This document shows positions 7,574 to 15,749 of a stretch of 64,000 bases of DNA, one piece after another. How positions within the stretch are numbered: position 1 is the stretch's first letter; each line of letters begins with the position of its first letter. The notes below the pieces were generated by a model. It was not told the DNA's origin and searched no databases. It worked only from the letters and a program-made list of their open reading frames with translations. The stretch is from positions 186,001 through 250,000 of the forward strand of contig NZ_KI421517.1 in assembly GCF_000473365.1 (NCBI RefSeq), read 5' to 3'. This DNA is from Adhaeribacter aquaticus DSM 16391 (lineage in GTDB: Bacteria > Bacteroidota > Bacteroidia > Cytophagales > Hymenobacteraceae). A program made the translations under genes and the position numbers.

Positions 7574-9733
7574 ATGTCAGATAAAACACCGAAAAAAAAG
7601 AAAATTAATTTACCGCCTACGCCGCCGCGCCCAACTATGCAAATGTGGGTGCTGGCCGCTTTGGTATTTTTGATATTTGGGATTGCTTATTTTAACAGAA
7701 GCAATTCTACTATTCAGATTAACCAGCAACAGTTTGAAGAAATGGTAATTAGCCATGATGTAGAAAAACTGGTTGTTATTGTGAATAAACGAGTGGTTGA
7801 GGTAACACTTAGCCAATCAGCGTTGCAAAACGAAAAATACAAGAATATTTTACCTAGCCGGGGTGCTTTTGCCTTGGAGCAGGGTCCTCAGTTTCATTTA
7901 CCTATTTTCTCTGGCGAAGGCTTTAAACAAGACTTAGATAAAATTCAGGAGAAAATACCACAAGACCAGCGCATTGGCTATAGCATAGAAGAACGCACCG
8001 GATTCTCAGAATTCTTTGTTAACTGGGGCTTTATTTTGATAATGCTGTTTGGTTTCTGGTTCCTGATGCGCCGCGTAACCACTGGTGGCGCCGGTGGTCA
8101 GATATTCAACATTGGTAAATCAAAAGCAGCTTTATTTGATGCCGAAAACAAAGTAAAAATTACTTTTAAAGATGTTGCCGGCCTGGAAGAAGCAAAAGAG
8201 GAAATTCAGGAAATTGTTGAATTCTTAAAAAACCCAGCTAAGTTTACTATTTTGGGGGGTAAAATTCCTAAAGGAGCATTACTGGTTGGCCCTCCGGGTA
8301 CCGGTAAAACGTTATTAGCCAAAGCCGTTGCCGGCGAAGCTGACGTTCCGTTCTTCTCCTTGTCCGGATCCGACTTCGTGGAAATGTTTGTGGGTGTGGG
8401 TGCAGCCCGGGTTCGCGACCTTTTTAAGCAAGCTAAAGCTAAAGCGCCTTGTATTATATTCATTGATGAGATTGATGCTATTGGTCGTTCTCGTAGCCGT
8501 GGCAATATGCCAGGTGGTAACGATGAACGTGAAAATACCTTAAACTCCCTCTTAGTAGAGATGGATGGTTTCGCTACTGATTCCGGGGTAATTATTTTGG
8601 CTGCTACCAACCGTCCAGATACCTTGGATGCTGCTTTATTGCGCCCAGGACGTTTTGACCGTCAAATTAGTATTGATAAACCAGACATTGTAGGCCGAAC
8701 TGAAATATTTAAAGTACACTTAGCTCCATTAGCATTAGCCAATGATATAGATGCGAAAAAGTTATCAGCTCAAACACCTGGTTTTGCCGGTGCCGAAATT
8801 GCCAACGTTTGTAACGAAGCCGCACTGATTGCAGCCCGCCGAGATAAGAAGCAGGTGGAAATGCAGGATTTCAATGATGCTATAGACAGAGTAATTGGTG
8901 GTTTAGAAAAGAAAAACAAAATTATTTCACCAGAAGAAAAACGTATTGTTGCTTACCATGAAGCTGGCCATGCTATTGCCGGTTGGTTCCTGGAGCACTG
9001 CGACCCGTTGGTTAAAGTAAGTATTGTGCCACGTGGTATTGCCGCCTTAGGTTACGCACAGTATTTGCCAAAAGAGCAATTTCTGTACACCACTGAGCAA
9101 TTAATCGACGAAATGTGTATGGCCTTAGGGGGTAGAGCTGCCGAAGAATTGGTTTTTGGCAAAATATCTACTGGTGCCCTTAGCGATTTAGAGCGGATTA
9201 CTAAAATGGCATACAGCATAGTTACTATGTACGGTATGAATGAGAAGATTGGGAATATATCTTTCTATGACTCAAAAGGTGCAAATGAATATTCTACAAG
9301 CAAACCTTACTCAGAGGCAACGGCTCAAACCATTGATGATGAGGTTCGCAAGATTATTCAGGCGGCTTATGACCGAACAAGAGATTTACTACGCAACAAG
9401 GCTAATGAACTGGAAACAGTAGCGCAGGAATTATTACAAAAGGAAATTTTATTTCAAACCGATTTAGAACGTTTAGTAGGACAACGACCTTTTGCAGCCT
9501 TAACTACTTACCAGGCTCATACCGCCGGTACTGATCGTAGCAAGACCTTAAGCGAAGTAGAACAACATGCAGGAGCTCATTTAAGTAATAATGCTGCTGG
9601 AACTGATAGTGCTTCCGGGGATGGCCCTGCAGGCAAAAATACTTCCACGCAGGATAACGATCCGGAAGCCTCTAAGAAAGTAGAAGAAAATGAAGGAGCT
9701 ACTCCTGGCTCTACTTATTCTTTTGATGTATAA
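7574..9733 (+). CDS. ftsH: ATP-dependent zinc metalloprotease FtsH
   Basis: Membrane-anchored AAA+ protease that degrades misfolded or regulated membrane proteins. Order in the 719 residues: transmembrane helix near 24-42, a short periplasmic part, second helix near 146-166, AAA ATPase with Walker A GPPGTGKT (239-246), Walker B IIFIDEID (about 294-301), the second region of homology [20 protein letters not shown] (343-362), then the M41 peptidase with the zinc motif HEAGH (462-466) and the third ligand region in SDLERITKM. The last 80 residues are a low-complexity Ala/Gly/Ser/Glu/Thr tail with no visible fold. It is followed closely by a LUD-domain gene. Confidence 0.97.
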   Translation: MSDKTPKKKKINLPPTPPRPTMQMWVLAALVFLIFGIAYFNRSNSTIQINQQQFEEMVISHDVEKLVVIVNKRVVEVTLSQSALQNEKYKNILPSRGAFALEQGPQFHLPIFSGEGFKQDLDKIQEKIPQDQRIGYSIEERTGFSEFFVNWGFILIMLFGFWFLMRRVTTGGAGGQIFNIGKSKAALFDAENKVKITFKDVAGLEEAKEEIQEIVEFLKNPAKFTILGGKIPKGALLVGPPGTGKTLLAKAVAGEADVPFFSLSGSDFVEMFVGVGAARVRDLFKQAKAKAPCIIFIDEIDAIGRSRSRGNMPGGNDERENTLNSLLVEMDGFATDSGVIILAATNRPDTLDAALLRPGRFDRQISIDKPDIVGRTEIFKVHLAPLALANDIDAKKLSAQTPGFAGAEIANVCNEAALIAARRDKKQVEMQDFNDAIDRVIGGLEKKNKIISPEEKRIVAYHEAGHAIAGWFLEHCDPLVKVSIVPRGIAALGYAQYLPKEQFLYTTEQLIDEMCMALGGRAAEELVFGKISTGALSDLERITKMAYSIVTMYGMNEKIGNISFYDSKGANEYSTSKPYSEATAQTIDDEVRKIIQAAYDRTRDLLRNKANELETVAQELLQKEILFQTDLERLVGQRPFAALTTYQAHTAGTDRSKTLSEVEQHAGAHLSNNAAGTDSASGDGPAGKNTSTQDNDPEASKKVEENEGATPGSTYSFDV

Positions 9734-9756
9734 TTTTAAAGCCTGCTGATACAGGA

Positions 9757-10407
9757 ATGTACGAACCAAGATCAAAAGATATTATTTTAGGGAAAATAAG
9801 AGAGGCGCTGGCTAAACCAGCGCCTTTTATTCCTCCTACCCCCGACTTTTCCATTCCTATTCATCCCGATCCGGTTGATGATGTGTCCATTGTTTTTGCT
9901 ACCAACTTTGTAAAAAACGGGGGCGTTTTCATTTACTGCGAATCAGAAGAAGATTTTTACGACCAACTTTTTTTATTTAAAAAGGAAAAAGGAATCAATA
10001 ATCTATATGTCTGGGAAGAAGAATTAAAAGAAAAGTTACATGCGGGTGGCATTGTTTTTACTGAAGATGAAACAGACTTTATTAAAGCGGCCGATGCCGG
10101 TCTCACTACCTGCGAAGCCTTAATAGCCCGAACCGGTAGTTTATTGGTAAGCGGTGCTACTGAAAGTGGTCGTCGGTTAAATATTTATCCGGAAAAACAT
10201 TTAACGGTGGCATTTGCGTCTCAGCTCTACTCAGATATAAAGGACGGACTGCAATTTGTAAAAGAAAAATACGGGCAGAAATTTCCGTCTATGGTTTCTT
10301 TGGTAAGTGGCCCAAGCCGTACCGCCGACATTGAAAAAACATTAGTTTTAGGAGCTCACGGCCCAAAAGAATTAATTCTATTCTTGATTGATGATACCCC
10401 CCATTAA
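9757..10407 (+). CDS. LUD domain protein (LutC/YkgG family)
   Basis: A 216-residue protein of the LUD fold, the family of LutC, a component of the LutABC lactate-oxidation system. Recognisable features are SKDIILGKIREAL at the start, TTCEALIARTGSLLVS near residue 125, the glycine/arginine segment ESGRRLNIYPEKHLTVA, and the C-terminal VSGPSRTADIEKTLVLGAHGPKEL, the conserved LUD signature. No lutA or lutB homologue is nearby; the gene starts 23 bp after ftsH and overlaps lpxH by 20 bp, so it is part of that operon. In this setting a role in lactate use is not supported and its substrate is unknown. Confidence 0.87.
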   Translation: MYEPRSKDIILGKIREALAKPAPFIPPTPDFSIPIHPDPVDDVSIVFATNFVKNGGVFIYCESEEDFYDQLFLFKKEKGINNLYVWEEELKEKLHAGGIVFTEDETDFIKAADAGLTTCEALIARTGSLLVSGATESGRRLNIYPEKHLTVAFASQLYSDIKDGLQFVKEKYGQKFPSMVSLVSGPSRTADIEKTLVLGAHGPKELILFLIDDTPH

Positions 10408-11161
10408 TCACCTTACACCTGGTAAAAAAATTTATTTTGCTTCCGATTTCCACTTAGGTGTTCCGGATGCAGCCAGTAGTTTAGCCCGGGAAAAAAAAAT
10501 TGTGCGTTGGCTGGATGCGATTAAGCAGGATGCAGAAATGCTTTTCTTGGTTGGCGACATCTTTGATTTTTGGTTCGAATACCGCCATGCCATACCAAAA
10601 GGTTTTGTGCGACTACAAGGAAAATTAGCTGAACTGGCTGATAATGGTCTTCCTATTTATTTTTTTACCGGAAATCATGATATGTGGATGTTTAACTACT
10701 TTAAAGAAGAGTTAAATATTCCTGTACTCCGAAAACCAGTTTCCATTCAAATAAATGGTCAGAAGTTTTACATAGGGCATGGTGATGGTCTGGGACCAAA
10801 AGACTATACATACAAATTTTTGAAGCAAATATTTTCCAGTAAGCTTTCTCAATGGATGTTCGCGCGTATTCACCCTAACTTTGGCATTGGCGTAGCTAAT
10901 TATTGGTCCCGGAAAAGTAGAATCAGGAATACAAAAGTAGAAGAAGTTTATAAACCTGGTAAAGAGTGGTTGGTTATTTATTGTACAGATATGGAGCAGC
11001 ACTCGCACCATGATTATTACATTTTTGGTCACCGCCACTTACCGCTAAACGTTGCCATAAACGAGAGCAGCCAATATATAAATCTAGGAGAATGGGTCAA
11101 TTTTTGCTCCTATGCTGAATATGACGGAAAAGCAGTACACCTTAAATACTTTGAAGAATAA
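10388..11161 (+). CDS. lpxH: UDP-2,3-diacylglucosamine diphosphatase (LpxH-like metallophosphoesterase)
   Basis: LpxH hydrolyses UDP-2,3-diacylglucosamine to lipid X and UMP in lipid A synthesis at the inner face of the cytoplasmic membrane. The 257-residue calcineurin-like phosphoesterase shows all metal-binding blocks: ASDFHLG (D-x-H), LVGDIFDFW (GDxxD), FTGNHDMW (GNHD), YIGHGDGLG and IFGHRHLPL. The ATG at 10388 overlaps the end of the LUD gene by 20 bp, pointing to translational coupling. The LpxH assignment over other metallophosphoesterases rests on the DFW pattern and the size. Confidence 0.88.
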   Translation: MMIPPINHLTPGKKIYFASDFHLGVPDAASSLAREKKIVRWLDAIKQDAEMLFLVGDIFDFWFEYRHAIPKGFVRLQGKLAELADNGLPIYFFTGNHDMWMFNYFKEELNIPVLRKPVSIQINGQKFYIGHGDGLGPKDYTYKFLKQIFSSKLSQWMFARIHPNFGIGVANYWSRKSRIRNTKVEEVYKPGKEWLVIYCTDMEQHSHHDYYIFGHRHLPLNVAINESSQYINLGEWVNFCSYAEYDGKAVHLKYFEE

Positions 11162-11981
11162 GGTAAGCTATATTTTATTACAATTTGCGTTCCTATGTTT
11201 ATTAGGAGTTCAGTCTCCCCATGCAGCGGCCCAAACACTAACGCTTCTAAATTCCACTCCAGTTGATCGGTTTGGAACCCTTTCTATAGACCGGCTTCAC
11301 AATATTTATGTATCTGACCGGCGTAACAATGTATTCAAACTGGATTCGCTAGGCAACCAACTCCAAGTTTTTTCCCCTCCTACACAGGGACATTTAGCAT
11401 TAATAGAAGCCTGGAATGTTACTAAAATACTTCTCTTTTACGACGACCGGCAACAGGTTACAATATTAGATCGTTTCCTGACACCGATTTCTTCTACCCG
11501 GCTATCCGATATAACAGAGGGCGGTATCATTAAAATGGCCACCATTTCCAACGATGATCGAATCTGGTTCTTAAATGAAAGTGATTTTACTTTAAGTAAA
11601 TTTGATATCCGTTTTTCCAATGCTGCTTCCCGAGCGCCACTAAACCAAATTCTGAACCCTAACCAGAACGATATCCGCTTTATGCGGGAGTATCAGAATA
11701 ATTTATATATCGTCGACAGGCTGTCGGGAATTTATATTTTTGATAATATGGGGAATTACAAGAAGCGACTCCCCCTTACCGGGTTATCCTATCTTGGTTT
11801 CAAAGGGGATGAAGGCTATTATCTCAAAGACGGTCAATTAGTTTTTTTTAATCTTTACACGCAACAGCAACGAACCTTTAATCTTCCTGCCAATAAGCCC
11901 TACCTGCAGGCATTAGTTGGAGATTCCTTCTTATATCTTGTTTCCGGGAACAGTTTAGACCTTTATAAGATTAACAAATAA
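11112..11981 (+). CDS. Secreted beta-propeller-like protein, function unknown
   Basis: An exported protein of about 280 residues. A hydrophobic segment (YILLQFAFLCLLG) followed by HAAAQ looks like a signal peptide with a cleavage site near AAAQ. The mature part has repeating elements such as FGTLSIDRLHNIYVSDRRNNVFKLDSL and YQNNLYIVDRLSGIYIFDN, typical of NHL/WD-like propeller blades; no catalytic motif is visible. ATG starts at 11112 and 11121 lie inside lpxH. A TTG at 11151 would give a conventional signal peptide (MKNKVSY) and an 11-bp overlap, and may be the true start. The gene is last in the ftsH-LUD-lpxH run. Confidence 0.72.
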   Translation: MLNMTEKQYTLNTLKNKVSYILLQFAFLCLLGVQSPHAAAQTLTLLNSTPVDRFGTLSIDRLHNIYVSDRRNNVFKLDSLGNQLQVFSPPTQGHLALIEAWNVTKILLFYDDRQQVTILDRFLTPISSTRLSDITEGGIIKMATISNDDRIWFLNESDFTLSKFDIRFSNAASRAPLNQILNPNQNDIRFMREYQNNLYIVDRLSGIYIFDNMGNYKKRLPLTGLSYLGFKGDEGYYLKDGQLVFFNLYTQQQRTFNLPANKPYLQALVGDSFLYLVSGNSLDLYKINK

Positions 11982-12298
11982 GTTCTTCCTGCCTTATATT
12001 AAAAATAGCCTTCTACCTGAAGTCTATTTATATTTTACTTCTATATCCATTCTCCCTTAAAAGGAAAAGAGATCTTCAAAACAGCTCTCCAAACATTTAT
12101 TGCGCCTTTTTTCATTGCGTTATCTGCATAAGAGAATTATTTAAGAATAAAATATGTATAAAGAAGAGCTAACTATTATTGTTTAGCTTTACAATAGGTG
12201 CATTTTCCTAAGAGAAAATTACCCAATGTAGGAGATTTTAGTATATTTGTCTTCTACCATAACAAAGAAAACAAGAATTAACTATATATAAGGTTACT
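11982..12298. other. Intergenic region before ricT
   Basis: About 317 AT-rich bases with no open frame that looks coding and no clear terminator hairpin after the propeller gene. The only signal is the promoter-like element at 12242-12249. Confidence 0.5.
12242..12249 (+). promoter_or_regulatory. Putative -7 promoter element for ricT-gldH
   Basis: TATATTTG fits TAnnTTTG and lies 49 bp before the GTG start of ricT, at the head of the ricT-gldH-nuclease run. No good -33 element is visible. Confidence 0.45.
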
Positions 12299-13618
12299 GT
12301 GGGATGTAATTCATGTTCTAGTGGCGGTTGCAGCTCGAAGGGCTGCAATAGCAACGGCGGTTGTAGTACCGGAGGGTGCAACCGATTAAACGTCTTTGAC
12401 TGGCTTAGCGATATGGATCTTCCAACTTCTTTTGAAGAATTCGATATTGTAGAAGTTAGATTTAAAGGCGGTCGGAAAGATTTTTTCAAAAATATAAATA
12501 GTATAAACTTAACTACCGGGGATCCGGTGGTGGTAGATGTTCCTAATGGCTATCATATTGGTCATGTATCTTTAAAAGGAGAACTAGTACGTCTGCAAAT
12601 GTTAAAGAAAAAGGTAGATAATAACGAAGAAATTCGTAGTATCTACCGGATTGCCAATGAGAAAGACCTGGAAAAACTGGAAGGTATTCAGGACCTGGAA
12701 AGCCGTACTATGTACCGGGCCCGTACCATTATTCAGGAGTTAAAACTGGTAATGAAACTTTCCGATGTGGAGTACCAGGCTGACCGTTCCAAAGCTACTT
12801 TTTATTATTCAGCTGATGATCGCGTTGATTTTCGGGATTTAATAAAAAAGCTGGCGGAAGAATTTAAAATCCGGATTGAAATGCGCCAAATTAGCTTGCG
12901 CCACGAAGCAGGCCGTTTGGGAGGCATTGGCTCTTGTGGGCGGGAACTTTGCTGCTCCACCTGGCTTTCTGATTTCAAAAGTGTTTCCACTACGGCTGCT
13001 CGTTATCAAAACTTATCTTTAAATCCAAGTAAACTTTCCGGGCAATGTGGGCGGTTAAAATGCTGTCTCAATTACGAATTGGAAACTTATCTGGATGCTT
13101 TAAAAGATATACCTACTGTTAGCAAGCCTATACAATTACAAAAGGGTGAGGCTGTACTGCAAAAAACAGATATCTTTAAACGGATTATGTGGTTTGGCTT
13201 TCGGAACGATAATAACTGGTATCCGGCGCCGGTAGAACGGGTAAAGGAAATTCTGGAGCTTAATGCCCAAGGCATAATAGTTAGTTCGCTGCTTGCAGAT
13301 GAAAAAACTGAGCAGCAGAAAAAAGCAGAATTAACGGCTCAATTAGAAGGCAATCTGGAGCATCTCGACGAGAAATATAAGAACAAGAAAAAGAAGAAAA
13401 AGAAAAATAAGAGCCCTCAGGCTCCGGCATTAGCGGGTCTTATTCAATCAGTTTCTGTTTCAGTTCAAAAGCAAATTCCGGCTCCTAAACAAGCGGAGGC
13501 CAAAACTGCACAACCTAAAGGAGAGGCCAGACCAACGGCACCAGCCGACCCTAAAAAGAAGTACAAGCGGCATTTTAAAAACAATAAACCCAGACCTGAT
13601 AAACCTGCTAACGGATGA
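12299..13618 (+). CDS. ricT: RicT-like PSP1 domain protein with cysteine-rich N-terminus
   Basis: A 439-residue protein of the PSP1/RicT (YaaT) family. In Bacillus subtilis RicT forms a complex with RicA and RicF that binds iron-sulfur clusters and supports RNA maturation by RNase Y. The PSP1 core shows RLGGIGSCGRELCCSTWL and LSGQCGRLKCCLNYELETY, whose Cys residues are the conserved cluster ligands. Two regions are unlike the Bacillus protein: a start of about 27 residues made almost only of Cys, Gly, Ser and Asn, and a Lys/Pro/Ala-rich disordered tail of roughly 80 residues. The start is a GTG; the Cys-rich segment begins at codon 3. The stop overlaps the gldH ATG (ATGA). No ricA or ricF homologue lies in the window. 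Confidence 0.88.
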   Translation: MGCNSCSSGGCSSKGCNSNGGCSTGGCNRLNVFDWLSDMDLPTSFEEFDIVEVRFKGGRKDFFKNINSINLTTGDPVVVDVPNGYHIGHVSLKGELVRLQMLKKKVDNNEEIRSIYRIANEKDLEKLEGIQDLESRTMYRARTIIQELKLVMKLSDVEYQADRSKATFYYSADDRVDFRDLIKKLAEEFKIRIEMRQISLRHEAGRLGGIGSCGRELCCSTWLSDFKSVSTTAARYQNLSLNPSKLSGQCGRLKCCLNYELETYLDALKDIPTVSKPIQLQKGEAVLQKTDIFKRIMWFGFRNDNNWYPAPVERVKEILELNAQGIIVSSLLADEKTEQQKKAELTAQLEGNLEHLDEKYKNKKKKKKKNKSPQAPALAGLIQSVSVSVQKQIPAPKQAEAKTAQPKGEARPTAPADPKKKYKRHFKNNKPRPDKPANG

Positions 13619-14091
13619 GGAAACAGTTCTTTGCTGTCCTGATTACTTTATTTACCTTTTTCTTAAGTGCCTGCGATAATAACCGGGTGTACGAAGAAAA
13701 TATAGATCTTGCTAATAATAACTGGCGGATTGAAGACAAGAAATCATTTGATTTTGAAATTAAAGATACGTCTAAGAGCTACAATATTTATTTTAATATC
13801 CGGAACGTTTTAAGTTACGAGTTTTATAACCTTTACGTAAGCCAAACTCTAACCGATCCGGATGGGCAAATACTTTATACCCGGCTTCACGAGATGTATT
13901 TAATGGATAGAAAAACCGGCGAACCACTAGGAAGTGGCGCCGGTGATATCTTTGATCATACCTTTCTGGCAATTAAAAATCAAAAATTTTCAAAAGAGGG
14001 GAAATATAATATCCGGCTCACCCAATATATGCGTAAAAACCCTTTACCGGGTATTATGGCAGTGGGCATAAAAGTTGCTATTGCTGAATAG
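13615..14091 (+). CDS. gldH: Gliding motility lipoprotein GldH
   Basis: GldH is required for gliding in Flavobacterium johnsoniae and is widespread in Bacteroidota; its precise role is unresolved. The 158-residue protein has a lipoprotein signal (hydrophobic stretch then FLSAC, Cys20) and the family pattern: RVYEENIDLANNNW, an N-terminal YNIYFNIRN strand, LYVSQTLTDPDG and GSGAGDIFDHTF, with a C-terminal NIRLTQYMR segment. It overlaps ricT by 4 bp, an adjacency seen in many Cytophagales genomes, and is followed 30 bp later by the nuclease-family gene. Confidence 0.9.
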   Translation: MRKQFFAVLITLFTFFLSACDNNRVYEENIDLANNNWRIEDKKSFDFEIKDTSKSYNIYFNIRNVLSYEFYNLYVSQTLTDPDGQILYTRLHEMYLMDRKTGEPLGSGAGDIFDHTFLAIKNQKFSKEGKYNIRLTQYMRKNPLPGIMAVGIKVAIAE

Positions 14092-14121
14092 GGACTATAC
14101 CCGAATCTGCAACAGGACTAT

Positions 14122-15174
14122 ATGAAATTTACACTAGAAGTAATAGGATCATTAATGATCCTCTTTTCTTTATTGCCTCTTATCAAATCCCATTACTGGT
14201 GGATTAGAGTATTAGATTTCCCCCGGGTGCAGGTAGGAATTTTTGCGGCTCTGGTTCTCATTAGCTATACCTGGCTTTATGATATAAATACTGTAGTAGA
14301 AAAACTATTTGTATTGCTTTTACTGGCGGCCCTAATAATAGAGGTGCTGCACGTATATAAATTTACCTTCCTTGTACCAGTTCAAGCCTTACGAAGCAAA
14401 ATAAAAGCTCCTAAAAATTCTTTTAGCATCGTGGTTGCCAATGTGAGGATGTCTAATACTAACTATGATAAGTTTCTGAAAGTAGTACGCGACACAGATC
14501 CGGATATTTTGCTAATTAACGAACCTGATCATAAATGGGCAAAAGAACTAAAAGTTTTAGATGATGTATTTCATTATTGCATTAAATGCCCATTAGATAA
14601 TACTTACGGGATGATGTTCTTTAGTAAGTTTAAGCTGGTTGAAAAACAAATTCGCTTTTTAGTGGAAGAAGGTATTCCTTCTTTTTATACCATTATAGAA
14701 CTACCTACTGGCAAACGTTTCGATTTTTTCTCGGTACATCCCCAACCGCCTCATTTTAATAAAAATACAGATACCCGGGAAGCAGAATTATTATTGGTTG
14801 CCAAAGAAGCCAAAGCATCTCCCTATGCCTCTATAGTTGCCGGAGATTTAAATGACGTAGCCTGGTCTTATACTACAACCTTATTTAAAAAAATTAGTGG
14901 GTTGCTAGATCCCCGGATTGGCCGGGGGTTTTATAATACTTATAATGCGCTGATTCCTTTCTTTCGATACTCCCTTGACCATATCTTTTATGATCCGGCT
15001 TTTAGGCTGATAAGGATGAAACGTTTATCTAAGTTTGGTTCAGACCACTTCCCTATTCTGATCAGGCTGAATTATGAACCACTTGAAGCTGACGAGCATG
15101 AAATACCTGTAGCGGATGAAGAAGAAAAGGCGGAAGCACAGGAATTAATTGATCGGGTTAAGGAAGAGGGTTAA
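14122..15174 (+). CDS. Membrane-anchored endonuclease/exonuclease/phosphatase family protein
   Basis: A 350-residue protein with about three transmembrane helices in the first 90 residues and then a DNase I-like domain. The fold's landmarks are VANVRMSNTNYDK (start strand), ILLINEPDHKW with the metal-binding Glu, FSVHPQPPHF with a catalytic His, VAGDLNDVAWS (GDxN), LDHIFYD, and SDHFPILI with the final Asp-His pair. Members cleave phosphodiester bonds in nucleic acids, lipids or inositol phosphates; the membrane anchor suggests an envelope-facing substrate, but it cannot be assigned. It ends with an acidic Glu/Ala tail. Confidence 0.86.
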   Translation: MKFTLEVIGSLMILFSLLPLIKSHYWWIRVLDFPRVQVGIFAALVLISYTWLYDINTVVEKLFVLLLLAALIIEVLHVYKFTFLVPVQALRSKIKAPKNSFSIVVANVRMSNTNYDKFLKVVRDTDPDILLINEPDHKWAKELKVLDDVFHYCIKCPLDNTYGMMFFSKFKLVEKQIRFLVEEGIPSFYTIIELPTGKRFDFFSVHPQPPHFNKNTDTREAELLLVAKEAKASPYASIVAGDLNDVAWSYTTTLFKKISGLLDPRIGRGFYNTYNALIPFFRYSLDHIFYDPAFRLIRMKRLSKFGSDHFPILIRLNYEPLEADEHEIPVADEEEKAEAQELIDRVKEEG

Positions 15175-15183
15175 AACAAAAAA

Positions 15184-15208
15184 TCCCGTTTAGCTTAGCT
15201 AAACGGGA
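15184..15208 (-). terminator. Terminator after cspA
   Basis: Arms 15184-15193 and 15199-15208 pair perfectly with a 5-base loop. The T-rich tail is on the minus strand, so it most likely ends the cspA transcript; on plus the tail is A-rich and termination of the nuclease gene is less certain. Confidence 0.75.
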
Positions 15209-15263
15209 CAAAAATTAATAACAATCGTCTTTAAAGACGCAATGGGTTATATTTTTAGGGGAA

Positions 15264-15455
15264 TTAGATTCTTTCTACGTTAACCGCGTTCAAACCTTTT
15301 TTACCTTCTGTAACTTCAAAAGATACTCTGTCATTTTCACGAATCTCGTGAACTAGGCCTGACTGATGAACAAAGATGTCTTGGTTTGTGTCATCAGCAA
15401 TGATGAAGCCGAATCCTTTTGATTCGTTGTAGAATTTTACTTTACCTGTTTTCAT
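15264..15455 (-). CDS. cspA: Cold-shock domain protein (CspA family)
   Basis: A single-domain 63-residue cold-shock protein that binds single-stranded RNA or DNA and melts secondary structure. Both RNA-binding signatures are present: RNP1 KGFGFI and RNP2 DIFVHQ, with the usual start MKTGKVKFYNESKGFGF and end EGKKGLNAVNVERI. The -7-like element TATCTTTG sits 27 bp upstream, giving a short leader rather than the long cold-sensing leader of E. coli cspA. Upstream, head to head at 294 bp, is a large low-complexity protein gene, discussed in the findings. Confidence 0.95.
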   Translation of the reverse strand: MKTGKVKFYNESKGFGFIIADDTNQDIFVHQSGLVHEIRENDRVSFEVTEGKKGLNAVNVERI

Positions 15456-15481
15456 AAAAAAATTGATAATAAATAATGGAA

Positions 15482-15489
15482 CAAAGATA
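15482..15489 (-). promoter_or_regulatory. Putative -7 promoter element for cspA
   Basis: Read on minus, TATCTTTG matches TAnnTTTG exactly, 27 bp before the ATG of cspA. Confidence 0.5.
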
Positions 15490-15691
15490 GGTGTTAAAAT
15501 AGTAGAAACCTAATGATGCCTTATACAGAAGTTTTCAAATAAGGTTATTAAAATCAGCTAATATTTTAAATTATTTTTTTTGATGATTTACACCCGCTTC
15601 TGTTCCTTATTCTACTAACCTATAAACTACATCAAAAGGTTCCCCGTATATCCTTAATACTTATTTATTTCCAAAACAGAGTGCTTATGCC

Positions 15692-15728
15692 CCGGCAGAT
15701 TTACCTAAAATAATGCTAGTTCTGCCGG
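15692..15728 (+). other. Leader hairpin before the low-complexity protein gene
   Basis: CCGGCAGA (15692-15699) and TCTGCCGG (15721-15728) pair perfectly across a 21-base loop, 21 bp before the first ATG. It has no T-tract, so it is not a typical terminator; an operator or structured leader is possible. Confidence 0.45.
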
Positions 15729-15749
15729 ACTAAACAGTTATTCACCTAA

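Noticed and set aside
8206-8610. 134-codon antisense frame inside ftsH
   Set aside because: Runs over the conserved AAA domain, whose plus-strand reading is certain; no independent support.
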